From Pseudomonadota bacterium (GTDB lineage: Bacteria > Myxococcota_A > Bradymonadia > UBA4248): a stretch of 35,969 bases of DNA. Location: NCBI GenBank assembly GCA_017441205.1, contig JAFRYG010000123.1, positions 1-35,969 on the forward strand, in the 5' to 3' direction. Below, in pieces: positions 23,488 to 31,542 of this stretch. Position 1 is the stretch's first letter. Each line of letters begins with the position of its first letter. A program made the translations under genes and the position numbers. A model generated the notes under the pieces. It had not been told where the DNA came from and searched no databases. It saw nothing but the letters and a program-made list of their open reading frames with translations.

Positions 23488-24810
23488 GAACATCAGGTTG
23501 TCGATAACACTCGGAATCTGATCCGGTACGAAGCGCACCAAATCGAGGAATTCCGTCAAAAACTTCATTGTCTGCCGGGGATTGGCCAGACGTCCCTGCT
23601 GCGTCATCGCATTGACGACATCCGAAAGCGGCTCGGTAATGCCATCCGGAATCACGGCATCGGGATACGCCTTGCGATAAAGATCGACCAGATGCCCCGT
23701 CATTTTCAGATAATCCGGGGCCGTCAGCTGGTTGAGATAGCAGATGAACTGCGGCGGAACCGCCTCCTGCAGCACACGAATGCCGTCCGAATTCGGCGTC
23801 ATGGCAAAGACGAGATACATCCCGGGATTGTCCGAATACCGCGCCGGCAGCTCGCGCTGAATGCCGTAACCTCCGACCAGGAGTTCATCGTCTGAACAGC
23901 TCAGAGACCCATCCTCATCGGCCGTCACGGCATGCGACCACGACTGGAAAAGCGACTTGGCGAAAGCACGGTTCTGAGCCGAAAGGAGTGAATAAAACTC
24001 AGCTTCATCGACGACGATCACGAGGCCCGCATAGCCGACGTCTTTGGCCAGCTGCGAAACGCCGTTCAGGATATAGCCATAGATCTTTGCCCACGGACGA
24101 TAGTCGAGCAGCGAATAAATCTTGGGAAAACGGCCATGTATCTGGTTGAGCTCATCATTGATATCCTGATTGGACTGCGTCGGATGACCCTCGATCCAAT
24201 CGATGAGCAAGTGCCTTGCCTTTGGCGCCCAGCTCACGGCATCGCCGCAATACGCCGGCAGTTTAATCGATTCCGGGTGACTGAGCGCACGCAGATACGC
24301 CAGTGCCGGCGACAGATAAAGGTGAAGCCCGCCATTGAGCTGTTCGCGAATGGTCCTGGGCAGCGGGTGCGTCTTGTCGGTTTTGGCAAAATATTTCCTC
24401 AGAACATCTTCGTTCTGAATGGCCTTCTCCAAAAGCGGTTCAATGCCCTCAAGCATATTCGGGCGATCCGGATAAATCAGATTCCGCATCACCTCGTGAT
24501 AGATACGCTTGGGCTGCGACGGCGAAAGATCCGCATGATCCAGCGTCACTTTCGAAACGAGAAAATTCTGTTTCAGTGCGATCTGTTCAATGAGTTCGAG
24601 CAGATGCGATTTTCCGAGGCCATAATCCCCCAGAAAGGCCCGGCGCGCGCCCGAAACTGCACACTGTGCCAAATCCTGACGTATAATATCGAGCTCTATA
24701 TCGCGTCCTACGGTCGATTCCTCAAGATCTGTTGCCGGAACGACCCCCAGCCGCATGGCTTCAAGCGTAAGCGCTGCATGGAGTTTTCGAGCATTTGGGT
24801 CATCGGACAT
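23473..24810 (-). CDS. P-loop ATPase B, BrxD/DUF2791-like
   Basis: A 445-residue ATPase. It opens with a short helical region and VGRDIELDIIRQDL, then Walker A GDYGLGKS (residues 61-68) and Walker B LVIVVDEA (Asp268, Glu269). It ends in a helical part with LANPRQTMKFLTEFLDLV. This order (V-G-R/N motif just before a late Walker A, long insertion, hhhhDEAE, C-terminal NPR) matches the BREX-associated ATP-binding family (BrxD, DUF2791), itself related to Orc/Cdc6- and STAND-like ATPases. It is the last gene of the minus-strand cluster, 159 bp after ATPase A, with AGGTGAT before the ATG. It is distinct in sequence from ATPase A, so the two may form a hetero-complex (inference). The family call is from memory of motifs and not from a search. 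Confidence 0.65.
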   Translation of the reverse strand: MSDDPNARKLHAALTLEAMRLGVVPATDLEESTVGRDIELDIIRQDLAQCAVSGARRAFLGDYGLGKSHLLELIEQIALKQNFLVSKVTLDHADLSPSQPKRIYHEVMRNLIYPDRPNMLEGIEPLLEKAIQNEDVLRKYFAKTDKTHPLPRTIREQLNGGLHLYLSPALAYLRALSHPESIKLPAYCGDAVSWAPKARHLLIDWIEGHPTQSNQDINDELNQIHGRFPKIYSLLDYRPWAKIYGYILNGVSQLAKDVGYAGLVIVVDEAEFYSLLSAQNRAFAKSLFQSWSHAVTADEDGSLSCSDDELLVGGYGIQRELPARYSDNPGMYLVFAMTPNSDGIRVLQEAVPPQFICYLNQLTAPDYLKMTGHLVDLYRKAYPDAVIPDGITEPLSDVVNAMTQQGRLANPRQTMKFLTEFLDLVRFVPDQIPSVIDNLMFDNDF

Positions 24811-24840
24811 ATCATCACCTGTTCTTTTTTGAGGATTTTG

Positions 24841-24862
24841 GCGGGGGGAAGCCTCCCCCCGC
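24841..24862. repeat. GCGGGGGG hairpin abutting copy E10
   Basis: GCGGGGGG (24841-24848) pairs with CCCCCCGC (24855-24862) around AAGCCT. It touches copy E10, as similar G-run hairpins touch E5 and (nearly) E11. Confidence 0.6.
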
Positions 24863-24889
24863 GCGTCTATTGCCTCGGCAATACGACGC
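24863..24889 (-). repeat. Bulged-G TAT/ATA hairpin, copy E10
   Basis: Plus strand: GCGTC, TATTGCC, TC, GGCAATA, unpaired C (24884), GACGC. On the minus strand the unpaired base is the conserved G before TAT. It lies in the 159-bp gap between the two ATPase genes, so it could adjust the expression of ATPase B relative to A by processing or partial termination (inference). Confidence 0.7.
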
Positions 24890-24969
24890 TCCCCCCTCGG
24901 AATTCCCCGAAAACCTGGCCTGTTACATCATGAATGTGCAGAATAAATATTCCTTCACATTCAAAAGCA

Positions 24970-26265
24970 TCAAAAATCGTCAAACTCGTCTTCTGTTTCC
25001 TGAGTTTCCGTCAATGCCTGCTGCCCTGACCAGAGAAGATCCCTGGCCTGTTCATCGGTCAGAACACATTCACCGTCGGCAAGCTGGGAATACAGAAAAT
25101 CGACCCACGTCTTGACGAACAATCGTCGATGATTGACCTCAAAACACGCTTCGGCACAGGCATGTGCCAGAGCCGCCGCATTCTGGGACTGAAGCACTTC
25201 ATTAAAAGCAACCTCGCGCGCATCCTCAAAAACCTTGACCAGACGAACGCCGAGCTCCGTCATGAGCTCTTCCGGGGCCAGATCGAGTTTTTCCAGATCG
25301 ATCAATACCGCCTGCGGACTTCTTGCACTCAACGGAACCGGCGATTTCAGGCGCTGATAAAGCGCCGGATAATCCGGAACGACCGTGCGCATAAATTCCG
25401 GCGGAACTGCATACATGAACAGCGTATGCGGCAGCTGATGACGACCGCACAGATCGACGACCTGGCGCAGATTATCCCCGATAATATGGGAACGCTTCGC
25501 ACTCACTGAAAGATTGCGATCGACCTCATCAAACAGCAGAACCGTTCCCGGCAATCCAAGCGCCACGATCATCTGAAGAAGACTGCGCATCATCGTAAAG
25601 CCGTTGGTCTTCGTAATCTGTTCATAAACTCCGCATGATTTCAGCCGCGAATCGACGATATTCTCACCCCGGAGCCAGGCTTCGAGGATTTGTTCCTGGC
25701 GGTAGTCTTTTTCGAGTACGGCAATCGCAAACTGAGCCACGGCCTGGCGGCACGAATGACTTTCACACCAGGCGCGCGAAAGCTTCGACATCACCCAATC
25801 CATAACTGCCGCCTTTGGATCCGATCCTTCTTTGGCAGCATCAGCGAGTCTCTGTTCCACCACATGACGAATGACATTGCAAATGCCAAGATTCGGCGGA
25901 TCGAGAATCGAATCCGGCTTCAGCATCAGGTGGCATGCGACATTCTGATATACCTTGAGCGAATCGTCGTAGGGACACTCTGCAGGCGAAAGCTCGACAT
26001 TCGAGGATACGAACCCATATTTCCACGCAAGTTCACGGACGCAATGGAGAAAGTGGGTCTTGCCGCCGCCAAAATATCCCTGAACAAGCTTAAAACTCGA
26101 TCCCTGTTTAAGCAGGCTGTTAAAATACTCATGTTCAAGGACGTTCAGATAGCTCTCATTTCCCACATTAATACGGCTCAGTCCGAATTCAGGCGGCTGT
26201 CCACCCTCACCAAGACGTTGAATAATGTGTGAAGCAATCAGCTTATTCTCTTCATTTGTTGGCAT
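24970..26265 (-). CDS. P-loop ATPase A, BrxD/DUF2791-like
   Basis: A 431-residue ATPase with IIQRLGEGGQPPEFGL and INVGNESYLNVL in front of Walker A GYFGGGKT (residues 63-70), and Walker B TVLLFDEVDR (Asp246, Glu247). Members of the BREX ATP-binding family (BrxD, DUF2791) share 'I..L..G..P..G...F.VG' before the P-loop and a 'FV...VEL...E.P' segment after it; here FVSSNVELSPAECP. The C-terminus is acidic (TQETEDEFDDF). It starts 64 bp after the small partner gene. The gene neighbourhood contains no PglX methylase, PglZ or BrxB/C, so this is not a canonical BREX locus. Ribosome site before ATG 26265 is weak. Likely acts as an ATP-driven complex with ATPase B and the 281-residue protein (inference). 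Confidence 0.7.
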   Translation of the reverse strand: MPTNEENKLIASHIIQRLGEGGQPPEFGLSRINVGNESYLNVLEHEYFNSLLKQGSSFKLVQGYFGGGKTHFLHCVRELAWKYGFVSSNVELSPAECPYDDSLKVYQNVACHLMLKPDSILDPPNLGICNVIRHVVEQRLADAAKEGSDPKAAVMDWVMSKLSRAWCESHSCRQAVAQFAIAVLEKDYRQEQILEAWLRGENIVDSRLKSCGVYEQITKTNGFTMMRSLLQMIVALGLPGTVLLFDEVDRNLSVSAKRSHIIGDNLRQVVDLCGRHQLPHTLFMYAVPPEFMRTVVPDYPALYQRLKSPVPLSARSPQAVLIDLEKLDLAPEELMTELGVRLVKVFEDAREVAFNEVLQSQNAAALAHACAEACFEVNHRRLFVKTWVDFLYSQLADGECVLTDEQARDLLWSGQQALTETQETEDEFDDF

Positions 26266-26329
26266 AGTCCAAACTCACGTGTGACGAAATCTCAACGAAA
26301 TGTCATTCCCCAAAATGACCCGTAACAGT

Positions 26330-27175
26330 TTACGCCTGTCTGAAGCAAATCGACAAATAATATTGTCCTTCTGTTGCCCCCATCGGAATAAATAATACAT
26401 TGGCCTTATTCCGGGTACTTCCGCCGGTCGCCGTACCCAGCTCAAGCCGCACACCTTTGTTCTGCAAAAGCCCATCCGCCCTGAGTTTCTGAATCTGATA
26501 GGCCAGCAGATAGCGAGGAAAGGAAGATCCCTTTTTCGTCGCCACAGCAGAAGGCCACAGCCATCCAAGCGGGGGCAGAAGTTCGACGATATCGACGCGC
26601 GTCCCGGCAGGCTGTCCCTGCTTGAGCAAAACCATATCATAGGCCAGTTTGAGCTGCTGCCAGAATTGTTTGGAATCCACGCGCGACGCACGAAACGTGT
26701 CCACGAGTGCCTGATGTGCTGTCATGATTTCACCTGCATCCAGCGAAACGTTCTGGAGCGGTTCATGTGCATACGTCCAAACGGCTTTTGCCTGTTCAAA
26801 ATAGACCTCAAGCGTCAGCGGATGCATATAAATGACGAGCGGATTGTCTGATATGATCTTCATGTGTTCCGGCTTGTCCGCGCATTGTGTCAGACCTTCG
26901 ATCAGGATTCGGTGGGCATTCACCCGAAGCGCATGAAGCCTCTTTTCGAGCTCGTGAACGAGCGCCTTCTGCTGTTCACCGTGGCCATAAACGCGCAAAT
27001 CATTGTCTTTTAGGGACTCCAGGGCATCCGCGACATAATCCTGACGCAGCAAAGCTTTCGAACTATCCAGCTTCTCCAGAGCTTTCGAAAGGGCTTTGCC
27101 TTCGGATACGACTTTATTGACCGATTTGACCACTTCGACGAGCGCAGTAAGCAATTCGGACTCAGACTCATACAT
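26330..27175 (-). CDS. Uncharacterised partner of the ATPase pair
   Basis: 281 residues, soluble, no signal or membrane span. The N-terminal 130 residues are strongly helical and Lys/Glu/Leu-rich (LLTALVEVVKSVNKVVSEGKALSKALEKL..., EQQKALVHELEKRLHAL), a likely coiled coil. The second half contains PPLGWLWPSAVATKKGSSFPRYLLAYQIQKLRADGLL, which has the look of a winged-helix segment, and ends in strands LFIPMGATEGQYYLSICF. I do not recognise the family. I start at ATG 27175, with GGGAG upstream; a TTG at 27196 overlapping the gsk stop (TTGA) is also possible. It sits between gsk and ATPase A on the same strand and is presumably co-transcribed with both. Confidence 0.6.
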   Translation of the reverse strand: MYESESELLTALVEVVKSVNKVVSEGKALSKALEKLDSSKALLRQDYVADALESLKDNDLRVYGHGEQQKALVHELEKRLHALRVNAHRILIEGLTQCADKPEHMKIISDNPLVIYMHPLTLEVYFEQAKAVWTYAHEPLQNVSLDAGEIMTAHQALVDTFRASRVDSKQFWQQLKLAYDMVLLKQGQPAGTRVDIVELLPPLGWLWPSAVATKKGSSFPRYLLAYQIQKLRADGLLQNKGVRLELGTATGGSTRNKANVLFIPMGATEGQYYLSICFRQA

Positions 27176-27192
27176 ATCAGGTAATTCTCCCG

Positions 27193-28479
27193 TCAATCGT
27201 TATCATTTTCCTTGTCATTGCCTATCGGGGCTTCAAGCCTTGGAGAATTGTTCCGCAAAACTTCATAGGCAACGCGATTGCTGTACTGAGCATTGCGCGA
27301 AAGCGAGGAATAGGTCAGAAATTCAATTCCCTGCGAATGCTTCTTGGAATCCGGGACGGTCTCGGCATGGTACCGGGTCGCCGCCACGTCATGGAGAAAT
27401 GCCGCCAGCGCGGCATCTCCGGCACCGCTCGTATTGCACAATTTCTGCGGCCCTCCAAGATAGGGATGAATATGTGTAAATATGCGGAGCGGATCCTTGC
27501 AGTTTTTGCGCAATACCAAACGGCTGTACTCATATTGATTGTAGTTATCAATGCTGCCGCTGTGCAGACCATCGCGCGTTGCACGCTTGACGGAATCGTC
27601 CGTATATCCGCACATCGTCAGACCGCGGGCACCTTCCGTAATCAGGACTGCATCCACGGCATCCAGCAGCATTTGGCCGGCGATCAATGGATCCGAAGAT
27701 CCCGTCAGTGCCTCGGCTTCACGAACATTCATCGCGGCAATATTCACATATTTGTGCAGCACATCCATCAGTTCATCGCGCATACGCCTGACCAGCGCAC
27801 TCGTTCCCATCCCGAATGCTACCGGAACGTTTGCATCGTGCGCAATTTCGAGCATGCGTATCACCGACTTCGCTATCGGACGATTCGGATTGGCAATGCA
27901 ATATACACTCGTCGCCACAACACTCGCCCGGCGAACAACATCCTCAGGTATATCCTCCGGATGATAGTCACCACTGATGCCGGGAGCTACCGCAAATGAA
28001 CGCTCGCCATCCGGCGTAAAACACGTCACTGCAATGCCAACGTGACCGGCAACCGGTACCAGATAATCCAGATTGACGGCCTTCGGTGTCTGCGCCACAT
28101 AGGCAAATGCCGGTGTACCCGGACGAATCACATCCGGTATCGCACCAAGCAAAATAGCGGGTTCGCCAGACAAATGGGTATAATTGCACAACGTATTGGC
28201 AATCGTTCCACCCGCTGCAAACCGAACTTCAAGTCCAAGTTCCGATACGCGATTCAGCAGCCGCGTAATCTCATCCGCAGAAAACTGCACACTTTCACCC
28301 GAAACCAATCCAAGTTCCGGTAACAATGACTGCGGACAACCATGTATTTCAAGATCGACCAAAACTTCGTCCAAACCCACAATATACCAGGGTTTGACCG
28401 TTGTTGTCGTCGTCAGTGTCGATTTCTTTTCCGTCACCGGAAAATAATATTTGCCCTTTCGGATCCCAGGGAAACGCAT
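27193..28479 (-). CDS. gsk: Inosine/guanosine kinase (PfkB family)
   Basis: Phosphorylates guanosine and inosine in purine salvage. The 428-residue protein matches E. coli Gsk from end to end as I recall it: FPGIRKGKYYFPV at the N-terminus (E. coli FPGKRKSKHYFPV), FAAGGTIANTLCNY, AAMNVREAEALTGSSDPL, YNQYEYSR, IHPYLGGPQKLCNT, the PfkB catalytic SGAGDAALAAFLHD (about residues 344-357), and SSLSRNAQYSNRVAYEVL near the end. The stop codon lies 17 bp from the start of the next gene (or overlaps its alternative TTG start), so a metabolic kinase heads the transcript carrying the ATPase genes. A promoter and a leader hairpin lie upstream. Confidence 0.93.
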   Translation of the reverse strand: MRFPGIRKGKYYFPVTEKKSTLTTTTTVKPWYIVGLDEVLVDLEIHGCPQSLLPELGLVSGESVQFSADEITRLLNRVSELGLEVRFAAGGTIANTLCNYTHLSGEPAILLGAIPDVIRPGTPAFAYVAQTPKAVNLDYLVPVAGHVGIAVTCFTPDGERSFAVAPGISGDYHPEDIPEDVVRRASVVATSVYCIANPNRPIAKSVIRMLEIAHDANVPVAFGMGTSALVRRMRDELMDVLHKYVNIAAMNVREAEALTGSSDPLIAGQMLLDAVDAVLITEGARGLTMCGYTDDSVKRATRDGLHSGSIDNYNQYEYSRLVLRKNCKDPLRIFTHIHPYLGGPQKLCNTSGAGDAALAAFLHDVAATRYHAETVPDSKKHSQGIEFLTYSSLSRNAQYSNRVAYEVLRNNSPRLEAPIGNDKENDND

Positions 28480-28511
28480 ATTCCGTCCTTTGCTCCTGAT
28501 ACGGGTACATT

Positions 28512-28532
28512 CTACTCCCCCTTTCGGAGTAG
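28512..28532 (-). promoter_or_regulatory. Leader hairpin of the gsk operon
   Basis: CTACTCC (28512-28518) pairs with GGAGTAG (28526-28532) in the likely 5' leader of gsk. There is no T-run. It may stabilise the transcript or be a binding site; its role is not visible from sequence. Confidence 0.4.
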
Positions 28533-28539
28533 GCGCGAA

Positions 28540-28569
28540 AATTTAGCGCAAATAGGCACGTAGTTGCAA
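28540..28569 (-). promoter_or_regulatory. Possible promoter of the gsk-ATPase operon
   Basis: On the minus strand TTGCAA (28569-28564), an 18-bp spacer and TAAATT (28545-28540), about 60 bp before the gsk start. Confidence 0.45.
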
Positions 28570-28652
28570 GTAGATAAAACACCTACATCACTTTACATGA
28601 ATTCTTTCAGCAATGCCCACCATTCGTGGTTATGCATTTTGCACGAAGCATC

Positions 28653-29075
28653 TTAAATCTTGTTCCTAACTTCAGACCTTAGATCTGTCGGTGCCATCAC
28701 CACTTCCTCAAACCCCGGAGAATCAAAAAAGCCCGCCGTTTTACACTGCACCCAGGCATGCATGATGAGATGGCCATTTTCCACGCATTTTCCGATGCAC
28801 ACCCGACCGCGCTGACGGTGAAATGCGAGCCAGACTTCAAATGCGCATGCCGTTTCAAAACACGCGATCCATGGTCTAGGCATACAATAATGAATCCACC
28901 TGAGTTCCCAGACCATGTCCTGCGGTAAAATCTCGGTTTCACGTTCTCCCAGAACGTTCAAAACGGCATCAGAAATGCGATGACTCAGTGCAACCGTCTT
29001 CACAATGCCGAGCATTCTTTTTGAAGCACCGAAAAAACACTGTCCCAACGGAAGGAAAACAATCGAAGGAAACAT
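28653..29075 (-). CDS. Small McjB/lasso-B2-like transglutaminase-fold protein
   Basis: 140 residues resembling the C-terminal protease domain of lasso-peptide B proteins (McjB, 'lasso peptide B2'). The pattern is Pro-rich start, nucleophilic Cys in PWIACFETACAFEVWLAFHR (Cys72), RVCIGKCVENG, then HAWVQ (His106), with a later acidic residue (Asp118) as third candidate. Family proteins show C...A.A...LLRRRG....IGV....AHAWVE, and the spacing fits. No lasso precursor, B1 recognition protein or asparagine-synthetase-like cyclase is nearby. Instead it directly follows an M15 peptidase (seven-base gap), with AGGTGA before the ATG. It may be a cysteine peptidase or acyl transferase in envelope or peptide maturation (inference). 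No signal peptide is evident. Confidence 0.6.
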   Translation of the reverse strand: MFPSIVFLPLGQCFFGASKRMLGIVKTVALSHRISDAVLNVLGERETEILPQDMVWELRWIHYCMPRPWIACFETACAFEVWLAFHRQRGRVCIGKCVENGHLIMHAWVQCKTAGFFDSPGFEEVVMAPTDLRSEVRNKI

Positions 29076-29082
29076 TTTTCAC

Positions 29083-29946
29083 CTAATAGCCGGTAACAGA
29101 AAAATGCATGATATCTTTCGTGGTTCCTTCGATTTCCCCACCCCATTTCCAGAATTTCGTCATAATGCGATAGACGACACCGTCCTTTACGATGGAGACT
29201 CTCGGGAATTTTTCGGGCTGATAGGCACCGCCGATGCCGCGCTTGCAATTCTTTACATCCTGTGAACTGCCGACAATTTTTTCGGTACACTGGCTGTAGA
29301 TGGCATTGTGATTGGCATTGATATCAATGGCAGTCCCATAGCTGTGCTGACTCCACTGCGTCCTGAGTCCATTTTTATCGACCTTGCCGCGCGTTTTTCC
29401 CGGGCGATAACCCTCGAGTTTTTCGATATCAAATTCGCCGCTTTTGGCAATCTCGGTCAGCGCGGACTTGACCTGTTCCGCATAGACGTGACAAATCCGG
29501 ATGGTCCCGTGATTCACACCAAATGCATGCGGATCAATTTCGACCTGATCTTCCCGGCAGATGGTACATTCAGGAACATTGGGATCGCGTTCATCCTCCG
29601 TAACTTCCGAATATGGCTTGGATACCGTAAAATGATCCGTCGATTTGCCCTTTTTGGTATCCCAGGCATAAGCAGAATATGTACAGGTTTCCGGCAGCGG
29701 ACGCTGAGCAGAAGATGGTTTCTTGACTGCATCATCCTGTCTGGGCTGTTCTGGCTCTGCTTTGGGCTGATCTTTATCCTCGGGAAAAACAAATACAGGC
29801 GGCAGCGTATTCGTCAAATCCGTGCGGCATTTTTCTTTGGGATCAGCCGGTTTTGCCTCATTTTGTGCATTCGGACAAGGATCGCCGGCAAAAGCAGTGG
29901 TACACCAGAAAAAAAGCCCAAAAATCAGCAAATACCCGCGTTTCAT
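29083..29946 (-). CDS. Secreted M15-family peptidase (D-Ala-D-Ala carboxypeptidase-like)
   Basis: 287 residues with a signal peptide (MKRGYLLIFGLFFWCTTAFAG; cleavage after AFA near residue 19). After a Pro/Lys/Asp-rich linker comes an M15C/VanY-type zinc peptidase domain: RTQWSQHSYGTAIDINANHN (zinc His and Asp near residues 200-207) and KFWKWGGEIEGTTKDIMHFSV with the last zinc His (about residue 279) next to Phe. M15 enzymes cleave peptidoglycan stem peptides, so the site is probably the periplasm. ATG 29946 lies one base after the stop of the upstream lipoprotein gene, with GGAG within that gene's last codons, so translation is coupled. The C-terminus ends right after the zinc motif, as usual. 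Confidence 0.88.
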   Translation of the reverse strand: MKRGYLLIFGLFFWCTTAFAGDPCPNAQNEAKPADPKEKCRTDLTNTLPPVFVFPEDKDQPKAEPEQPRQDDAVKKPSSAQRPLPETCTYSAYAWDTKKGKSTDHFTVSKPYSEVTEDERDPNVPECTICREDQVEIDPHAFGVNHGTIRICHVYAEQVKSALTEIAKSGEFDIEKLEGYRPGKTRGKVDKNGLRTQWSQHSYGTAIDINANHNAIYSQCTEKIVGSSQDVKNCKRGIGGAYQPEKFPRVSIVKDGVVYRIMTKFWKWGGEIEGTTKDIMHFSVTGY

Positions 29947-29947
29947 A

Positions 29948-31282
29948 TCAATTCTCCACAACTTCAGGCGGCATAAAATCATCGACGACAAAGGGGAAAT
30001 CATCGGGGCCCTTGACCCTTACGCGTTTCGTCACCTGACGAACCGTCTTGCCCTCCGGATGCGATAACCATGCCTTAAACACCTTCATGGGCTGAATACT
30101 GTAACGATAATCCGTATTGATGGGATATGTTGCGCTCGTGCGAAGTATCAGGGCATTATCCGAAGCCGGGAGTTCGATGATGTTCTTTTTGAATTGTTCG
30201 GAATATCCCCAATACTGCTCAGCATTCGACAGATAAAGCGTCGTTACCGATGCCCCCAGTTCGCGCAGCGTCGAAGCAAGAGATGCAAATGCGCGATCGC
30301 CGAGCAAGTTTGCCTGAAACGTTCTCAACCGCTCCTGACGAATCAGATTGCGAATGTAATTGAAGGATTCTGCATCATTCATAAACGTCTTCACCGGCAT
30401 CTTTTCGAGACGTTTGAGTTGTCGCGCAATACTGCGCTGAGTCGTCCGATATATTTTATTGACTGCTTTCGTATTGAGCTGTGCTGCGACACCGGCCTCA
30501 CTCTCCAGAAATGCCAGTCCCGCATCGCGATCATCAAAATAATGGTGCAGACAAGCGCTGTCTTCGCAAGCCAGCCAAAACGCCATATACATGCGATGAA
30601 TCACAATGACCCAAGGATCATAGTCGATCATAAAAGCCAGTGTCGGACGCTGCCATCCAACGAACAGATATCCCTGATCCGTGCCGACTCCGGCATATAC
30701 GCCACCCTGGTTCTCAATGCTGTCTTTGAACAGATCCAAATGTTTTTCATCGCTGAACGGGAAATGTCCCCCCTCATTCTTTTGTTCTATGGCATTCAAA
30801 ACCTCGGGATCGACATCCCAGACAATCGCTGACAGCTTTTGCTTCTGGGATTCGGAAAGCTCATCCAGAGAATCAATTTTGTGTTCATTCTGAGCCTCTT
30901 CAGGAACTCCGGCTTGAGCCGAATCCTCTGCCGGCTCTGGGGGTGGGTTGTCTGATGCCTGCGCAGGAACTTCTTCAGAATTGTTCTCAACAGCCTGAAC
31001 CGGGGGCAATGCTGCGGAATCGTTTCCCATCCCAGGCTTTGCAGCGCCATCGGAATCATCGTGGCTTCCGGCAGCATCCGCACTTTTGGCCGCAGGTTGT
31101 TCATTGCCATGAACTATCGGGGCATCTTCTTTTGCCTGCTGTTCACCGGCTGTATCAGCAGATGGAGCATCCTGTTGATCATCCGGTGTTGCCGGTGTCT
31201 GACTGCACCCCGACAACATCCAAAACACAACGAACACAAACACAGACAGGCGACTAAAGCTCATCATTCTCCGCATTTCCAT
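29948..31282 (-). CDS. Lipoprotein of unassigned function (LIC_10091-like)
   Basis: 444 residues. The signal peptide ends in LSGC (Cys26). About 110 residues of Ala/Glu/Asp/Pro-rich linker follow, then a folded domain (about 140-440). Its segment GGVYAGVGTDQGYLFVGWQRPTLAF, with IDYDPWVIVIHRMYMAFW after it, resembles a family of leptospiral and myxobacterial proteins annotated LIC_10091, and YLSNAEQYWGYSEQFKKNI fits the same family. Enzyme activity is unproven; the fold looks methyltransferase-like in outline only. Start: ATG 31282 gives a basic n-region; ATGs at 31267 and 31264 behind CGGAGA are alternatives, and the frame is open to 31330. First gene of the cluster with the M15 peptidase and the McjB-like protein. 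Confidence 0.7.
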   Translation of the reverse strand: MEMRRMMSFSRLSVFVFVVFWMLSGCSQTPATPDDQQDAPSADTAGEQQAKEDAPIVHGNEQPAAKSADAAGSHDDSDGAAKPGMGNDSAALPPVQAVENNSEEVPAQASDNPPPEPAEDSAQAGVPEEAQNEHKIDSLDELSESQKQKLSAIVWDVDPEVLNAIEQKNEGGHFPFSDEKHLDLFKDSIENQGGVYAGVGTDQGYLFVGWQRPTLAFMIDYDPWVIVIHRMYMAFWLACEDSACLHHYFDDRDAGLAFLESEAGVAAQLNTKAVNKIYRTTQRSIARQLKRLEKMPVKTFMNDAESFNYIRNLIRQERLRTFQANLLGDRAFASLASTLRELGASVTTLYLSNAEQYWGYSEQFKKNIIELPASDNALILRTSATYPINTDYRYSIQPMKVFKAWLSHPEGKTVRQVTKRVRVKGPDDFPFVVDDFMPPEVVEN

Positions 31283-31330
31283 ATTTCCATCATTGCCCGC
31301 AGGCTTATGATTTAACGCAATCATGCACAT

Positions 31331-31542
31331 TCATACCAGTAAAACGACGGGGTCTGTTCATACTCCAGAACCACGCCAAAAAACAATCTTACCAACATCA
31401 CTTCCCAAAAGAAAACCCCAAATGTCCCGGGATGTAATTCAATTCTCCGCATTCTTGCCATTCCACAAAATATGGAATAACAATTTCATGAATTGCGTAC
31501 CGCATTGGTACGCCTCATAAACTTACTTACGTCGAAGCTGCT
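31331..31542. other. Divergent intergenic region
   Basis: This holds the 5' leaders of the lipoprotein cluster (minus) and of the unassigned plus-strand gene. I find no convincing promoter pair. A clean hairpin, GCGTACC-GCATT-GGTACGC (31495-31513), lies 29 bp before the plus-strand start codon and has no T-run. Confidence 0.45.

Noticed and set aside
23473..26265. A complete BREX locus
   Set aside because: Only ATPases resembling BrxD are visible. PglX, PglZ, BrxA, BrxB, BrxC and BrxL are not in the window, and flanking genes are metabolic or envelope genes.
28653..31282. A lasso-peptide biosynthesis cluster
   Set aside because: No precursor peptide, no B1 recognition protein and no asparagine-synthetase-like cyclase; only the B2-like fold is present.
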